A stretch of 5,719 nt of DNA from Paracoccaceae bacterium (lineage in GTDB: Bacteria; Pseudomonadota; Alphaproteobacteria; Rhodobacterales; Rhodobacteraceae), in the NCBI GenBank assembly GCA_023263735.1, contig JALQUQ010000181.1:1-5719 (forward strand), given 5' to 3'. Made by a program: the position numbers and the translations under genes. Below the pieces are notes generated by a model. It saw nothing but the letters and a program-made list of their open reading frames with translations. It searched no databases and was not told where the DNA came from. This document shows, piece after piece, positions 3,100 to 5,719 of the stretch (position 1 is its first letter; each line of letters opens with the position of its first letter).

Positions 3100-5719
3100 T
3101 CAGAAGTCGACCGAATAGCCCGCTTCAAAGCCCAGACCGCCTGACGGATCGGCCTTGACCCCACCGCGCAGCCGCCCGTTCCACAGCGAGCGTTCAAAGA
3201 ACAGTTCAACCCGCCCCGTGGTCGCACCCGTGGTTTTGCTGCCATCAAGGGTCAGGCCAAAGGCATGACCGTCCCGATCGGCTTCGCTGGCAAATTCGAT
3301 GGTTCCGCCATAGCCGCAGCCCATCGACAATCCACCCATGCCCCAGTCGCACAACAGGCGCGGCGTCACCGACAAGCTTAGCGGCGACCGTTGCAGCAGA
3401 TCCTCGATCCGCAGCTCGATAAACCCGCGCCCACCGGCCACGCTGGCCACATCCAGGCTACCGCTGTCCTTCAGATCGCCCCGCGCCGCTTCGATGCTGG
3501 CCTTGCCACCCGGTGACCAGGCAAGGTCAACCCCGGCACGCGGAGACAGTACAAGCTGCCCGGCGCGGGTTTCCCCCGACACAGCCATCCCGGCGAAGAG
3601 CGCGCCATAGCTGTAGCTTCCCGTCGCCGAAATCGCGCCCTGAGCCCGGTCAAAGCTAAGGTCAAAGCTGTGCCGCCCCGCTGCTGCGCCCAGATAGTAG
3701 TCAAGGAACAGACCATTCGCCCAACGATCGGCCCCATACAGGCCCCCATTCAGACCAAAGCCAAGGATCTTGCCTTCGCCCGTGCTGTTGACCTTGCTCT
3801 GCGAAGCATAGGCCCCAACGAACCTGCCCCGCACCCTGTTATCGGTGACAAAGCGTTCGCGACGCACCGACAGGTTCAGCATGGCCTGATCGAGCCCGCG
3901 ATCCGAATGCAGCACGCTGACATCGCCAGAAACGATGCGCCAACTGTCGGTACCGCAATCGTGGCTTTCGCGGTTAAAGCTGCCGTCGATCAATCCACCG
4001 CGGTCATTCTGGCTGGCATTCAGGCCGTGGTCGGTCTTGGTGGTATTCACACAGGGCCCGTCCTTGGACTCCAACGCGACGAATTCGATCCGGCGGTTTG
4101 CCGCGCGGCCGGTTTCGGTCGCATTGTCGGCAATCGGACGGCTCTCGCCAAAACCGCGTGCCCGCAGCCGGTCTTTTGCCACGCCGCGTGCCTGCATCGC
4201 CGCAACCACGGCCTCGGCACGGCTTTGGCTCAGCGCCAGATTCTCCGCCTCGCCGCCGATATCGTCGGTATGGCCCGCCACGTCAAAGCCGATGCCATCA
4301 CAACCGGAAAGGATGCGGCTCAGCTCGTCCAGCAGACGGTCGCTATCGGCGCTGATCTCTGCGCTTCCGGTGGCGAAATGGATCATCTGCCCCGACAACG
4401 CGGCATCCAGCGCCATCTGGCAACTGTTACCATCCCGCGATTTCAACCGGTTCAGCGCCCCTTCGGCATAGCCCTGCATCCGCGCGCTCTGCCCCGCCAT
4501 GGTCGCCGCCAGATCGTCGCGCAGAATATCCGCCACCTCTTGCCGCACATCCTCAAGCAGCTTCGGCTCCATCGGGATATGGTTGTTCGACACCCCGTTC
4601 GAGGTCGTCGCCGCCTCGCTCGTAAAGGTGAAGTTGAACGCGAGGTAATAGGTCTGCGGCTGCCCCTGCGCCGGTTGGGCCACCGGCACGATCTTTTCAA
4701 TGCCACCGCCAAGGCTGGGCGTATAGGCCCCCGTCGCGGGTGGCACGGCCTCGGCCAAGCGGTAATTGGTCTTTTCGACCTGCAGCGTATAGGTGCCGCT
4801 TTGCGCCACAGTCGGGTCAAACAAGAAGACGTAGGCACCATCCGCACCGGTAATCTTGCCGTTGCTATCCCCAAGCGTGGTGTTCAGCCAACTGTCCGGA
4901 ACGGCCACGCCATTGAAAAGCAACGTCACCTTTGCCCCTGCAATGGGCGCAAAGCTCGTTGAATCATAGACGACCCCCGCCGGATCGACAAAGAACGCAT
5001 CCTGATGGAGCTCGACCGCACCCGCATCCACAGAAATCGCGGTGATGCGATTGCCGTCGGCATTGGCCGTCGCGCTGCTCGACGCCAGATTGGCATCAGG
5101 ATCGGGAGAGACGAATTCCACCCCATAGGTTCCCGGCGGCACATTGAGGAACACATACTTTCCCTCAGCATCCGTCACCGTCGAAATCGGATTTGACTGG
5201 TCATCCAGCGCCCGTTCATAGACGCCCGAACCGGGGGAAGTTTCCTTCAGCAAATAGACGGTCACGCCCGCCGCACCAGACAGATAGGTTTTCACCTGAC
5301 CGCTGATCTCGCCGGGGAAGCCGGTTCCGGTCGGTTTCCCGTCTTGCGCATCGCTCGAACGGTTGCCTTCGACCCGGCTTTCAGCCTCCACCAGCGTCCC
5401 ATCAGGGGCCTTGCCAGACACGGCGGCGATATTTTCCACCCCGCCGACCGCAATCGTGGCCGCCGTCAGCGCATAGCGCGCCTCCAACGTCCAGACCTGC
5501 CCCACGGACAATGTGTCCCCCGGCAACACCGGCGCCGTATCCAGCACCAATGGATTGCCGTCCAGATCACGGAACGTGTCAACCAGTGCCAGATCATGCA
5601 GGGTCAGATTGCCGACATTCTCGATCTTGATCGAATAGACCAGCACGTCGCCGGGCCGCACGCCATCCGCCAGCGCGGATTCGTCCACCGTCTTGGTGAT
5701 CTTGAGGGCGGGCGTGCCC
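3100..5719 (-). CDS. Large modular envelope protein: DUF11, two Cna-B-like domains, OmpA domain, C-terminal beta-barrel (5' partial)
   Basis: The frame is open through the right edge, so the N-terminus and any signal peptide are missing. GTG 5688 is not the start: upstream codons encode PALKITKT, which continues the DUF11-type domain. Numbering from codon 5688: DUF11-like 1-110 (PGDVLVYSIKIENVGNLTL); Cna-B/SdrD-like sandwich 125-232 (TDAEGKYVFLNVPPGTYGVEF type core); a second one 235-308; helical segment 375-418; OmpA-like domain 432-540 with GHTDDIG (Asp475), LSQSRAE (Arg490) and TGRAANRRIEF, the residues that contact peptidoglycan diaminopimelate in this family; and from about 583 to 862 a Gly/aromatic-rich beta-barrel ending FEAGYSVDF, with the terminal Phe expected of outer-membrane barrels. 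It is probably an outer-membrane protein tied to the cell wall, with adhesin-like repeats that are perhaps surface exposed. The gene has its own terminator. Six cysteines fall as possible pairs (423/463, 546/578, 780/791). Domain calls are firm; the function is not. Confidence 0.9.
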   Translation of the reverse strand, partial: GTPALKITKTVDESALADGVRPGDVLVYSIKIENVGNLTLHDLALVDTFRDLDGNPLVLDTAPVLPGDTLSVGQVWTLEARYALTAATIAVGGVENIAAVSGKAPDGTLVEAESRVEGNRSSDAQDGKPTGTGFPGEISGQVKTYLSGAAGVTVYLLKETSPGSGVYERALDDQSNPISTVTDAEGKYVFLNVPPGTYGVEFVSPDPDANLASSSATANADGNRITAISVDAGAVELHQDAFFVDPAGVVYDSTSFAPIAGAKVTLLFNGVAVPDSWLNTTLGDSNGKITGADGAYVFLFDPTVAQSGTYTLQVEKTNYRLAEAVPPATGAYTPSLGGGIEKIVPVAQPAQGQPQTYYLAFNFTFTSEAATTSNGVSNNHIPMEPKLLEDVRQEVADILRDDLAATMAGQSARMQGYAEGALNRLKSRDGNSCQMALDAALSGQMIHFATGSAEISADSDRLLDELSRILSGCDGIGFDVAGHTDDIGGEAENLALSQSRAEAVVAAMQARGVAKDRLRARGFGESRPIADNATETGRAANRRIEFVALESKDGPCVNTTKTDHGLNASQNDRGGLIDGSFNRESHDCGTDSWRIVSGDVSVLHSDRGLDQAMLNLSVRRERFVTDNRVRGRFVGAYASQSKVNSTGEGKILGFGLNGGLYGADRWANGLFLDYYLGAAAGRHSFDLSFDRAQGAISATGSYSYGALFAGMAVSGETRAGQLVLSPRAGVDLAWSPGGKASIEAARGDLKDSGSLDVASVAGGRGFIELRIEDLLQRSPLSLSVTPRLLCDWGMGGLSMGCGYGGTIEFASEADRDGHAFGLTLDGSKTTGATTGRVELFFERSLWNGRLRGGVKADPSGGLGFEAGYSVDF

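Noticed and set aside
3670..4962. 430-codon plus-strand open frame opposite the OmpA/barrel gene
   Set aside because: It has no recognisable domain and an odd His/Arg-rich composition. It lies wholly antisense to a gene with clear domains, and long antisense frames are common in GC-rich DNA.
5686..5688. GTG 5688 as true start of the OmpA/barrel gene
   Set aside because: The frame continues upstream with residues that fit the DUF11-type strand pattern, and starting here would leave an exported protein without a signal peptide.

Overview
The window most likely comes from an alphaproteobacterium, probably Rhodobacteraceae (Roseobacter-like). The signs are a GC-rich composition, strongly GC-biased third codon positions, and the protein types present: a hybrid-kinase receiver, a stand-alone HPt, and a large DUF11/Cna-B/OmpA surface protein. 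This placement is inferred from composition and protein style, not from a marker gene. No mobile element, CRISPR array, tRNA or rRNA gene was seen.

Left part (1-2390), a phosphorelay locus. A plus-strand gene enters from the left edge and ends at 487. Only its C-terminal receiver domain is visible, typical of the tail of a hybrid histidine kinase. Eight bases further on, and convergent with it, lies a minus-strand two-gene operon. Its promoter-proximal gene encodes a single-domain HPt protein (stop at 2004-2006). Two bases later begins an unusual 501-residue protein in which a complete CheY-like receiver is joined, through a helical HAMP-like linker, to a ten-helix EamA/DMT-type membrane transporter. 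The kinase receiver, HPt and transporter receiver supply the His and Asp sites of a His-Asp-His-Asp relay, apart from the kinase's own His domain, which lies outside the window. The inferred result is a transporter whose activity, rather than expression, is set by phosphorylation.

Middle (2391-3099). A divergent intergenic region of about 135-170 bp has weak candidate promoters and a short dyad. It separates the HPt operon from a plus-strand gene for a small IMPACT/YigZ-family (UPF0029) protein, whose signature resembles eukaryotic IMPACT more than E. coli YigZ. A 190-bp intergenic stretch follows. It holds a weak bulged hairpin and a strong intrinsic terminator that serves the gene entering from the right.

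Right part (3100-5719). A long minus-strand gene, open at the right edge, encodes a modular envelope protein. In order it has a DUF11-like domain, two Cna-B/carboxypeptidase-regulatory-like beta-sandwiches, a helical segment, an OmpA-like peptidoglycan-binding domain, and a C-terminal outer-membrane beta-barrel ending in Phe. The barrel after the OmpA domain is the reverse of classical OmpA order and raises a topology question.

Main point of interest: the HPt plus receiver-DMT operon facing a hybrid kinase, a candidate phosphorelay-gated transporter.
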